64,000 nt of DNA from Ornithomonoglobus_A sp045612845. GTDB lineage: Bacteria > Bacillota > Clostridia > UBA1381. The notes below the pieces were generated by a model, which saw only the letters and a program-made list of their open reading frames with translations, was not told where the DNA came from and ran no database searches. The position numbers and the translations under genes were made by a program. The stretch is taken from NCBI GenBank assembly GCA_045612845.1, contig JAZKZV010000003.1, positions 124,001 through 188,000 on the forward strand, written 5' to 3'. The stretch's first letter is position 1; each line of letters begins with the position of its first letter. Positions 1 to 6,973 of the stretch are shown piece by piece.

Positions 1-219
1 GTTAAAGAAAAAACAACAACTGCACTTGTTGAGTTTATGAAACAGATTGCGGATAACGAAACCAAAAACACTCTTTTGGCTGTAAAATGCTGGGAGGAGG
101 ATAGCATAATTGGTTTTGAAGCATCTGAGGAATACGTATTCGACAACGAATTTGCCGAGTGGAAAATTAACGAAACAAAACGTTCACTTGAAAGAATTGA
201 AAAATATTTAAATAAATAA
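1..219 (+). CDS. C-terminal end of an unrecognised protein (5' truncated by window)
   Basis: An open frame enters from the left edge and runs 72 codons to a TAA at 217-219. The start lies outside the window. An internal ATG at 37 has no Shine-Dalgarno sequence, so the gene most likely begins further upstream. The visible part is charged and soluble-looking, with a Lys/Glu-rich C-terminal helix (ending in KYLNK) and no membrane segment or motif I recognise. A strong hairpin terminator follows the stop at once. Function unknown. Confidence 0.6.
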   Translation, partial: VKEKTTTALVEFMKQIADNETKNTLLAVKCWEEDSIIGFEASEEYVFDNEFAEWKINETKRSLERIEKYLNK

Positions 220-224
220 AAAAG

Positions 225-248
225 CTCCCGCAATATGCGGGAGTTTTT
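225..248. terminator. Rho-independent terminator between convergent genes
   Basis: Perfect 8-bp stem CTCCCGCA/TGCGGGAG (225-232 and 236-243) with an ATA loop, followed by TTTTTATT on the plus strand and preceded by A-rich sequence. It can therefore serve both the plus-strand gene ending at 219 and the minus-strand pgsA-like gene ending at 250. Confidence 0.9.
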
Positions 249-249
249 A

Positions 250-816
250 TTATCTCTGTTCATGCAGCTGATTTATATTTCGCATAATATATAACACAAA
301 CGAAAGCATCATAAATGCCAGACAGGCACCAATAGTCATATCAGATACAGTTGATGGAATGTCGGGCCAGATAATGTGCGTAATCATCATAAAATAAAGT
401 GAAAATGTGGTTACCTTACCATGCCAGTTTGCGCTTTTTACCACTTTTGTCTTTTTTACAACAAAGAGTCCCTGAATTCCTAAGAACACTTCTTTTATAA
501 TAAGCAGCAAAAATGGTGCGCACATATATTTAAACTTAAAAATCAAACATAAAAGTGTAACAAATTGTGTAAGCTTATCGGCTATGGGGTCAAGTATTTT
601 TCCGAAATTACTTATCATATTAAATGTTCTTGCAATAAATCCGTCTATAATATCCGTTATTCCCGATAAAAGTAATACCGCAACCGCATAGTAGTTGTAA
701 TCGTTTACGTACAGCCACGCAATTATGGGTATTAGCACTATACGGAACATTGATAATATATTGGGGATTGTAAAAATTTCATTTTTAATATTGAGTTTTT
801 TCTCCTCGCAGCACAT
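250..816 (-). CDS. pgsA: CDP-alcohol phosphatidyltransferase, PgsA-like (phosphatidylglycerophosphate synthase)
   Basis: 188-residue integral membrane enzyme. It carries the complete CDP-alcohol phosphotransferase signature D-x2-DG-x2-AR-x8-G-x3-D-x3-D: D55, D58-G59, A62-R63, G72, D76 and D80. The family joins a CDP-diacylglycerol to an alcohol, here most probably glycerol-3-phosphate, giving phosphatidylglycerol phosphate at the cytoplasmic membrane. About five or six hydrophobic helices are visible and the length is normal for PgsA. GGAG lies 7 nt before the ATG. The gene has its own consensus promoter and converges on the partial gene at the left edge. The substrate alcohol is inferred; other CDP-alcohol transferases share the motif. 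Confidence 0.88.
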   Translation of the reverse strand: MCCEEKKLNIKNEIFTIPNILSMFRIVLIPIIAWLYVNDYNYYAVAVLLLSGITDIIDGFIARTFNMISNFGKILDPIADKLTQFVTLLCLIFKFKYMCAPFLLLIIKEVFLGIQGLFVVKKTKVVKSANWHGKVTTFSLYFMMITHIIWPDIPSTVSDMTIGACLAFMMLSFVLYIMRNINQLHEQR

Positions 817-860
817 AAAAAAGCTCCTTTATGATTAAATCTCTCGCCTGAGCGCTTTCG

Positions 861-901
861 GGCATATAAAGTATTATATGCCAAAATATGACACTTGTCA
901 A
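861..901 (-). promoter_or_regulatory. Sigma-A promoter of pgsA with palindrome over the -10
   Basis: Reading the minus strand, -35 TTGACA (896-901), a 17-bp spacer and -10 TATAAT (873-878) match consensus exactly. A perfect 9-bp inverted repeat, GGCATATAA/TTATATGCC with a 4-nt loop (861-882), covers the -10, so a repressor could bind there. This operator idea is inference. Confidence 0.85.
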
Positions 902-931
902 GTTAAATGTATTATTTGTTGTTTTTTGCAC

Positions 932-2287
932 TTATAATACTATCTTGAATTCTGTACCTTGTCCCAATTCGCTCTCTACAATAATTCTTCCTCCATGTAA
1001 TTCTACTATACTTTTTGTCATTGCAAGACCCAAACCACTACTTCCGTATTCATCATTTCTGACATCATCAACCCTGTAAAACCGAGTCCATATCTTATCA
1101 AGATGTTCTTTAGAAATGCCGATTCCGTCATCTTTTACAACGACCTCAGTGTTGCATGCAGTTTTATATACCTTAATAAGTACGTTTCCGTTTTCTCTGC
1201 CATATTTTATTGCATTGCTTATAAGATTTGTAATCGCACAAAGAATCAAAGCCTCGTCAACCTCGACTATGCAGTTTTCTTCCGCATTTGCAGTAATGGT
1301 TATTTTTTTGCCGTCCGAGAGTCCCCTCATGCTTTCTGCGGCAATATCAACTATAACTCCCAAATCAACCTTTTCTTTGTTGAATTTTTGTCTGTTCTGG
1401 TCAATTCTTGCAAGCAGCAAAAGTCCTGATACAAGCTTTGATATTTGCTTCGATTTATCAACAATTGTCTGCGCAAGCTCCTTTTCCTTTTCATCATTTG
1501 CAATATCGAGAAGATATTCACCCTGTGTAAGAATAACACTTATTGGCGTTCTGAGCTCGTGCGATGCATCAGAAGTAAATTGCTTTTCCTGCATGATAAG
1601 ATTTTCAATTTTATCGAGCATTTTATTAAGTGTAACAGACAGATGATGTAATTCGTCATGAGTTGCATCAGGTTCAATTTCGATTCTTCTGCTTACATCT
1701 TTCTGTGCAGAAATATCATTTGCAGTTCTTATAATATTATTTACAGGTCTAAATGCTTTCTTTGTGATATAGTACCCGCCAAATGCAGTAAGAAGTAAAA
1801 TAAGCGGAATTAAGATAAGCATAATTATAATTGCGGAACGTCCCAGAAGCATTGTGGAATTTACCGATTCTACGCCTCTAATCCAAAATCCGCCACGCAT
1901 ACCGGGCGGCGACGGTGTTTTTGTATCATATACAATGTATTCTTTTCCGTCGATACTTTCTCTTCTCGGAATTCCCTCCTCAAACGGAATATTTACAATA
2001 TCATAAATATACTGTCCAACAATATACTTACCGCCCGCCTCATATATAGATACATTTTTAAATTCTTCTTTTTTATCCACCAGATTAAATACATCAGGTT
2101 GTCTTTTTGAGAGCTTTTCCGTTACCTGCGTAACCTGAAGAATAACATTCTTCTCAACACTATCTATCGAAAGCTGATAAGAGAGTACACCAACCAAGGA
2201 AAGCACAATTAAGATTAAAATAAACATAATTGATGTGTACCATATGGTTATTCTTGTTTTTATAGATGTAATTTTTTTCATTTTCAT
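932..2287 (-). CDS. Sensor histidine kinase (HAMP-HisKA-HATPase), ArlS/CssS-like
   Basis: 451-residue membrane sensor kinase. Two transmembrane segments (about 13-36 and 151-174) flank an extracytoplasmic domain of roughly 115 residues. HAMP follows (about 175-228), then HisKA with H-box SHELRTP and phospho-acceptor His243. The ATPase shows N-box Asn354/Asn358, G1 DDGIG (386-390) and G2 GSSGLGL (415-421). All catalytic motifs are intact. Its ATG overlaps the stop of the upstream response regulator as ATGA, so the pair is translationally coupled. The ligand is unknown. The pair sits directly downstream of the VTC/DUF4956/beta-helix operon, which suggests but does not prove a regulatory link. 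Confidence 0.92.
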   Translation of the reverse strand: MKMKKITSIKTRITIWYTSIMFILILIVLSLVGVLSYQLSIDSVEKNVILQVTQVTEKLSKRQPDVFNLVDKKEEFKNVSIYEAGGKYIVGQYIYDIVNIPFEEGIPRRESIDGKEYIVYDTKTPSPPGMRGGFWIRGVESVNSTMLLGRSAIIIMLILIPLILLLTAFGGYYITKKAFRPVNNIIRTANDISAQKDVSRRIEIEPDATHDELHHLSVTLNKMLDKIENLIMQEKQFTSDASHELRTPISVILTQGEYLLDIANDEKEKELAQTIVDKSKQISKLVSGLLLLARIDQNRQKFNKEKVDLGVIVDIAAESMRGLSDGKKITITANAEENCIVEVDEALILCAITNLISNAIKYGRENGNVLIKVYKTACNTEVVVKDDGIGISKEHLDKIWTRFYRVDDVRNDEYGSSGLGLAMTKSIVELHGGRIIVESELGQGTEFKIVL

Positions 2288-2955
2288 TCTTCCCTTATCA
2301 CATATCCAACATTCTTGATAGTATGAAGGAGTTTTTTCTCAAAGTTATCATCAATTTTCTTACGAAGGTGATGAATATAAACCTTTATTACATCGCTTGT
2401 ACCCTCGTATTCGTAGTTCCATATATTTTCTTCTATTTTTTCCCTTGAAACAACAATACCTTTGTTTCTTATAAGATACTCAAGTACAGAATATTCCTTT
2501 GAGGATAATTCTATTACCATATCACCACGCTTTACAACTCTTGTGGTTGTATCCACACTCAAATCTGCAATTTCCAGAACATTGCCTGTTACATTCTCCC
2601 TTATACGCAGCATTGCCCTTATTCTTGCACACAAAACATCAAAAGAGAATGGTTTTGTAATATAGTCATTTGCCCCTGTATCAAGCCCTGTTATAATATC
2701 CTCATCCGAATCCTTTGCAGTAAGCATTAAAACAGGAGTGAGTATTTTTTTGTTCCGCATTGTGCGTAAAACATCAAACCCGTTTATTTTTGGCATCATA
2801 ACATCAAGTATAATTCCGTCATATTGTGTGTTTTCTATATAGTACAGAGCATCCTCGCCATCAAAGCAATTATCGACCGTATAGCCGATTTTTGTAAGCC
2901 TCTCTGTAATTGTTTTATTAAGATGCTTTTCATCTTCAACAACCAAAAGTCTCAT
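2284..2955 (-). CDS. OmpR-family response regulator
   Basis: 223-residue two-domain regulator. The receiver has the acidic pocket near residues 8-9, phospho-acceptor Asp51 (in ILDVMMP) and conserved Lys101 (ITKPF). The C-terminal half is an OmpR/PhoB winged helix ending in the typical HTIKNVGYVIREE strand. It is the cognate partner of the kinase that overlaps it by 4 bp. It has a promoter about 120 nt upstream, separate from the preceding operon. Targets are unknown; the neighbouring surface-protein operon is the obvious candidate. Confidence 0.93.
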   Translation of the reverse strand: MRLLVVEDEKHLNKTITERLTKIGYTVDNCFDGEDALYYIENTQYDGIILDVMMPKINGFDVLRTMRNKKILTPVLMLTAKDSDEDIITGLDTGANDYITKPFSFDVLCARIRAMLRIRENVTGNVLEIADLSVDTTTRVVKRGDMVIELSSKEYSVLEYLIRNKGIVVSREKIEENIWNYEYEGTSDVIKVYIHHLRKKIDDNFEKKLLHTIKNVGYVIREE

Positions 2956-3073
2956 AAAATCACCTGCCTTATATATAAATGCTTGCTCGTAAGAGCCTTT
3001 GCAACGCCGCCAATAATTCGCACATCAGCAACAAAGTCGAAGAGAATTGCAAATCAAGACCTGCTATGCTATT

Positions 3074-3102
3074 ATTATACAACATTTTTTACAAAAAGTA
3101 AA
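3074..3102 (-). promoter_or_regulatory. Sigma-A promoter of the two-component system
   Basis: Minus-strand -35 TTTACT (3097-3102), 17-bp spacer, -10 TATAAT (3074-3079). It leaves a leader of about 110 nt before the response-regulator ATG at 2955. The leader holds a GCTC-TTAC-GAGC hairpin and a repeated TTGCAA. Confidence 0.7.
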
Positions 3103-3104
3103 TT

Positions 3105-3133
3105 GACGGCTTTACCAAAAAAGCAAAGCCGCC
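3105..3133 (-). terminator. Terminator after the beta-helix protein gene
   Basis: GGCTTT (3108-3113) pairs with AAAGCC (3125-3130), with flanking G/C pairs extending the stem and a short loop. It lies directly after the minus-strand stop at 3140. The T tract is short, so efficiency is uncertain, and it overlaps the region just upstream of the response-regulator promoter. Confidence 0.55.
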
Positions 3134-3139
3134 CTGTAA

Positions 3140-5398
3140 TTATTGCATTCTCTGTCCTCTGCCAAAACCCATATTTGGGGTAATTGTTTGTGTTCCGATA
3201 GTAGTGCTTTGCTGTGTAATTTCTGTTTCATAAGTTTTACTTCCTACCGTAATCAAATACTTTTTACCTGTTTTAATGGCATTTGATGCGATTAAAACAG
3301 TCCTGAAACCGCCTTCGGGTGCGTATTCATATACAACATTTCCGCTTGAATCTGAAACAGTAATTTTTTCGCCCGCTTCGTGATTATTTTCGCAATGGAC
3401 GATAATGACGTTTTGGCTGAGGTTAAGACTTTTTTCGCTACCGCTATTTGATGCAAGAATAATATTTGCATTTTCGCTTATTTTTATTTTTCCGTCAGCA
3501 TCCAAAACTCCGAAATTACCCGTAAAAGCACCTGTTGGGTTGGTGGCTTTTACTGTTCCGCCATTGATTGTCATATTGCCATTGGTATCAACACAATCGT
3601 CATTTCCGCAAAGCTCAAGATAACCACCGTTAATAATAAGACATTCCTTCATATCTCTGCCCATACCACCCATTTGAGGCATACCTCCTTCGGGCGGTGT
3701 AAATCCACTATTTTCAGGAATTTGGAAAGGTGGTACAAACTCACCGCCAAACGGATTTTCACCATCAGGCCTCATTGTGCCAAATTGACCATTTTCACCT
3801 CTTTGCGGTCTTGTGCCTTGCTCCTGTGCGGTTTTATCATCTCGGGGAATTTGTCTGTCTGAGCGTCTTTGACCTCTCTCAAAGCCTTCCGGTAATACCC
3901 AATTATTTTCTTCACCATTTCCACCAAAGTTTCCGCCCGGCATCATCATACCGCTGTTTCCACCCGTTGCGTTAATCGCATCATCTGTTGAAACAACATT
4001 TATAACACCGTCATTTATAGTCATAACATTTTTACTTTCGATACCCTCGGTGGATTTTGTAATGTCAATAACTGTTTCACTTCCATTTATGGTCAGATTA
4101 CCATGAGCAGATATTCCTTTATCATATTTTGAGCTTAATATCAACTTACCACCATTTATTTCTATTTCGTCGCCGCAATGAATTGCATGAGATGCAGAAT
4201 TTACAGTTATTTCGCCTCCTGATATAAGCATCATCCATTCCGCACCTATACCCTTGGTAGATTTTTCAAATTCTACATCGGCAGCTTCTTCCCACATAGG
4301 CCTGCGACTTTGAGTATTTTCAGTATTTGTCGTTGCTTGTGTTGTTTCGATAGGTGTTCCATTGGTTTCGATATTGATTTTTCCGCCCATTATATTAACA
4401 ATAGATTCCGAGTCAATACCATCGCCTATTGCAGTTATATTAACTGTTCCGCCTGTGAGCTTAAAGGTATCGTTAATATGAATACCGTCTGATAAAGCAT
4501 TTATAGTTATAATGCCATTTTCAATATTTAAGTTATCCGACGCTTTTATTCCATGTCCTGCTTTTGACTCTATATCAAGACTGCCATCACCTTTAATCTC
4601 GAGATTTTCTTTTGAATAAATTGCACCATCTTCGCTATTATTGGCAATAAGCACATTTTCAGTACCCTCGGTAAGAGTTATATATGCTTTGTCTGCTTTT
4701 TCCACAAAGATGCACGGGTTATTGCCAGATGTTATTTTAGCCTGGCTTAGACGGAGCTTAACTTTTTCCTTTGTAGATATTGTGATATTTCCGTCGGCAA
4801 GCGTTCCGCTAATAGTAAAATCACCACCTGATGTAATTTTTATCTGGTTATCCGCAATCTCAATACCCTCTCCCTCAAATGTTAAGTCGGAAAGATTTAT
4901 TGAACCGACATTTTCTTTCCATAAATCATCCTCCTCATCATCAGAGGTAATAATTACTCTTTTACTTTCGTCGTCCCAATCTACATTAAGACCAAAGCTT
5001 TCCGAAATAGCACGGGCAGGGACTAATGTTCTGTCCGATACAATCTGTGCAGGAACTTCTAATTTAACTGTTTCGATAATGGTACTCCCCTCATCATCTG
5101 TTTTACCCTTATCAATATGTAAGTCAGTAGTGCCCACAGAAAGAGTAATAGTTTTTGAGTTTTTTCTTGCTGATACGGTTTTAGTATCATTGTCCCATTT
5201 TACAAACGCACCGATTTCTTCGAAAATTTTTCTTAATGGCACCATTGTTCTGCCATCAATGATTTTTGGCTTAACATCAAGTTCAATTTCACGTCCGTCC
5301 ATTTCTACCGTAATATCCTTTGCTGCAAGAGCAGTCGGTATTGCAGACAATGTTGCGATAGTTGCCATACTTAAAATACATGATAATATTTTTTTCAC
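3140..5398 (-). CDS. Secreted copper-amine-oxidase-N / Cthe_2159-like beta-helix carbohydrate-binding protein
   Basis: 752 residues. An N-terminal signal peptide (Lys-Lys, hydrophobic core, likely cut after ALAA near residue 26) is followed by two copper-amine-oxidase N-terminal-type stalk repeats (about 30-145; DGRTMVPLRKIFEEIGA and DRTLVPARAISESFG). The rest (about 165-690) is made of short beta-helix turns of the type INGGTVNI..SxGDGID, resembling the carbohydrate-binding family of Clostridium thermocellum Cthe_2159 (DUF4353), which binds acidic plant polysaccharide. A Met/Gly/Pro/Gln-rich insert (about 480-590) interrupts the helix. No sortase signal or SLH domain is visible, so how it stays at the wall is unclear. 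A GTG start is chosen because GAGGTG lies just upstream. It is the last gene of the VTC-DUF4956 operon, 14 nt after DUF4956. Ligand is inferred from the family. Confidence 0.82.
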   Translation of the reverse strand: MKKILSCILSMATIATLSAIPTALAAKDITVEMDGREIELDVKPKIIDGRTMVPLRKIFEEIGAFVKWDNDTKTVSARKNSKTITLSVGTTDLHIDKGKTDDEGSTIIETVKLEVPAQIVSDRTLVPARAISESFGLNVDWDDESKRVIITSDDEEDDLWKENVGSINLSDLTFEGEGIEIADNQIKITSGGDFTISGTLADGNITISTKEKVKLRLSQAKITSGNNPCIFVEKADKAYITLTEGTENVLIANNSEDGAIYSKENLEIKGDGSLDIESKAGHGIKASDNLNIENGIITINALSDGIHINDTFKLTGGTVNITAIGDGIDSESIVNIMGGKINIETNGTPIETTQATTNTENTQSRRPMWEEAADVEFEKSTKGIGAEWMMLISGGEITVNSASHAIHCGDEIEINGGKLILSSKYDKGISAHGNLTINGSETVIDITKSTEGIESKNVMTINDGVINVVSTDDAINATGGNSGMMMPGGNFGGNGEENNWVLPEGFERGQRRSDRQIPRDDKTAQEQGTRPQRGENGQFGTMRPDGENPFGGEFVPPFQIPENSGFTPPEGGMPQMGGMGRDMKECLIINGGYLELCGNDDCVDTNGNMTINGGTVKATNPTGAFTGNFGVLDADGKIKISENANIILASNSGSEKSLNLSQNVIIVHCENNHEAGEKITVSDSSGNVVYEYAPEGGFRTVLIASNAIKTGKKYLITVGSKTYETEITQQSTTIGTQTITPNMGFGRGQRMQ

Positions 5399-5412
5399 AA
5401 GTCTTCACCTCA

Positions 5413-6099
5413 TTACTTAATTTTTATAGGTGCTGAAACCACAAGTATAATACTAAGGTTTCCGTTTCTGCACCTGAGTTCGTTTATAAATTCTTGCTCA
5501 TCTTTATCTCCGAGCATAATAACATTATAATTAAGTTCAAAAAGTGAGCCTAAATCTGTTGTTTTGATACTCGTTAGTGTGTACTTCTTTGTATATTTTT
5601 TTAGTATTTCATCAAACGCACCCTGATAATTAAGATTTTCGGGAATTGTAATTTTAAGTGTTTTCTGTACTGCTTTCTTTTCAAAAAATCTGAATTTTTC
5701 TGCAAGTATCATTATAATACAAAGAATTATGACAAAGATTGCCCCGTAGCCGAAAAGACCAACACCGCAGGCAAGACCTGCCGCAATATCAAAAAAGATA
5801 AAACCTATATCCTTTGGGTCGCCGGGCGCACTCCTGAAACGAATTATAGAAAGTGTTCCCGCCAGACTGAACGCCCTTGCTATGTTACTGCCTATAAAGA
5901 GAATAATTACCGACAATATAATAGGTAGCATTAAAAGTGTTACTGCCATACTCCGCTGATAATTATCCTCCTGAGTTTTATAATATGTAAATCCTATTGC
6001 ACAACCAAAAGCAACCGCAACAAGCATTGTTATAATTGCCGAAACGACTGTAATATCGTCCGAAACATTTGCTAAAATATTGTTAAATAAGTTATCCAT
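5413..6099 (-). CDS. DUF4956 membrane protein
   Basis: 228 residues with about four hydrophobic helices in the first 145 residues (near 16-38, 50-72, 95-115 and 118-138) and a soluble C-terminal domain with a ferredoxin-like feel. The segment IIRFRSAPGDPKDIGFIFF and the Gly-rich helix after it recall the MgtC/SapB-type membrane fold, but I assign only DUF4956. GAGGT precedes the ATG. The VTC polymerase stop is 1 nt upstream of this gene, so the two are tightly coupled. DUF4956 genes commonly accompany bacterial VTC-domain genes. A role as membrane partner or channel for the polymer is inference. Confidence 0.85.
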   Translation of the reverse strand: MDNLFNNILANVSDDITVVSAIITMLVAVAFGCAIGFTYYKTQEDNYQRSMAVTLLMLPIILSVIILFIGSNIARAFSLAGTLSIIRFRSAPGDPKDIGFIFFDIAAGLACGVGLFGYGAIFVIILCIIMILAEKFRFFEKKAVQKTLKITIPENLNYQGAFDEILKKYTKKYTLTSIKTTDLGSLFELNYNVIMLGDKDEQEFINELRCRNGNLSIILVVSAPIKIK

Positions 6100-6100
6100 T

Positions 6101-6853
6101 TTAAACTACCTCTCTACATTTGTATTCTATCTCATTAACATCTGTGTGATTTATCATATTGGTGAATTCTGTACCATACTTCGAAAATCTTCTGCGCTTA
6201 ATATCCAAATCAGCAAGCATATGCGTAAGCCATAACGGTTTTGCAAGAGATGTTTTAACTTCCATAAGGTACACATCATCGGGAAGAAGTTTTTCACCGT
6301 AATCACCTTTTTCTAAAGCTAAGTCGTACCTTCTTGAGCGTATATTCATATCAAAGGATATTCTTAAGTCTTTGTTATCCTTTTCAAAATATGCAATTCT
6401 GTCATATGCAAGATACAGTTTGGGAACTAAGTTGTAAATTTTCATAAAATACTCAAGCTCGTGAAGCACCTGAGTGTTCATATACTCCTTTAGCTCGGGG
6501 GCTTTTCCTGATTTTAAAAAGCTATATGCCTCAGATAATTTAATCTTTGTTCTGCGCTTATTAACAATTCCGTCAAATTTCTTTTTTATCTCAAGAAATA
6601 CCATAGAGTCTGCATTAGGCAAACCATACGTACGCAGCCTCAGTTTTTCCTTGTATTGGGGTTTTGATAGGGATGTTCTTATAAGGTAATCATCAGAAGT
6701 ATCAAAATAAATATTTGCAATGGTATATGGTGTATAACCATTGTTGTGTGAATCCATAACCATATGCTCATCCAATACGTTTATTACTTTTTTAAATGTT
6801 TCTTTGTCAATCATATATTTGTGCTCGTATCTGTTAAACACCTCTATTTCCAC
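6101..6853 (-). CDS. VTC-domain polyphosphate polymerase-like protein
   Basis: 250 residues from a GTG start at 6853. A longer frame to 6919 lacks a ribosome site, whereas GGGAGG lies 8 nt before this GTG. The protein is a single VTC (triphosphate-tunnel) domain: RYEHKYMID at the N terminus, YFDTSDDYLI, LRLRTYG, FLEIKKK with KRRTKI, LAYDRIAY, DMNIRSRR and finally LMEVKTS. These alternate basic and acidic strands match the tunnel residues of yeast Vtc4, which makes polyphosphate from ATP. No SPX domain or membrane helix is present; the membrane part appears to be supplied by the next gene, DUF4956. Product is inferred from the family, and bacterial members are little characterised. Pho-box-like repeats lie upstream. 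Confidence 0.85.
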   Translation of the reverse strand: MEIEVFNRYEHKYMIDKETFKKVINVLDEHMVMDSHNNGYTPYTIANIYFDTSDDYLIRTSLSKPQYKEKLRLRTYGLPNADSMVFLEIKKKFDGIVNKRRTKIKLSEAYSFLKSGKAPELKEYMNTQVLHELEYFMKIYNLVPKLYLAYDRIAYFEKDNKDLRISFDMNIRSRRYDLALEKGDYGEKLLPDDVYLMEVKTSLAKPLWLTHMLADLDIKRRRFSKYGTEFTNMINHTDVNEIEYKCREVV

Positions 6854-6872
6854 GCCATACACCTCCCGTCTG

Positions 6873-6910
6873 ATTATATAATAATATACACAGGTTAAAT
6901 TGTGGTTAAA
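6873..6910 (-). promoter_or_regulatory. Putative PhoP-controlled promoter of the VTC operon
   Basis: On the minus strand two exact TTTAACC heptamers (complement at 6904-6910 and 6893-6899) stand 11 bp apart. This is the spacing and nearly the sequence of Pho-box half-sites, and the same unit (TTAACC/TTAACA) occurs before pstS in this window. AT-rich -10 candidates follow (TATTAT at 6881-6886; TATAAT at 6873-6878 seems too near the SD). A third, weaker unit may start 11 bp further upstream. Binding by PhoP is inference. Confidence 0.5.
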
Positions 6911-6919
6911 CAAACACAT

Positions 6920-6962
6920 AAAAGGGGCTGTTTAAAAAGAAATTTTTTAAACAGCCCCTTTT
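6920..6962 (-). terminator. Terminator after phoR
   Basis: Perfect 19-bp inverted repeat (6920-6938 and 6944-6962; core GGGGCTGTTTAAAAA) with a 5-nt loop, starting 11 nt after the phoR stop on the minus strand and ending in TTTT. It separates the Pho regulon from the VTC operon, which therefore needs its own promoter. Confidence 0.85.
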
Positions 6963-6973
6963 GGGGGATAAAG

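Noticed and set aside
1116..1646. Plus-strand open frame of 176 codons inside the histidine kinase gene
   Set aside because: It is the antisense of a gene with intact kinase motifs; Ser/Ile-rich composition and no ribosome site.
4641..5420. Plus-strand open frame of 259 codons opposite the beta-helix protein gene
   Set aside because: Antisense shadow of a repetitive, low-complexity gene; no recognisable domain or start signal.
6854..6919. 22-residue N-terminal extension of the VTC protein
   Set aside because: It covers the Pho-box-like repeats and promoter; the GTG at 6853 has GGGAGG upstream and the VTC fold begins right after it.
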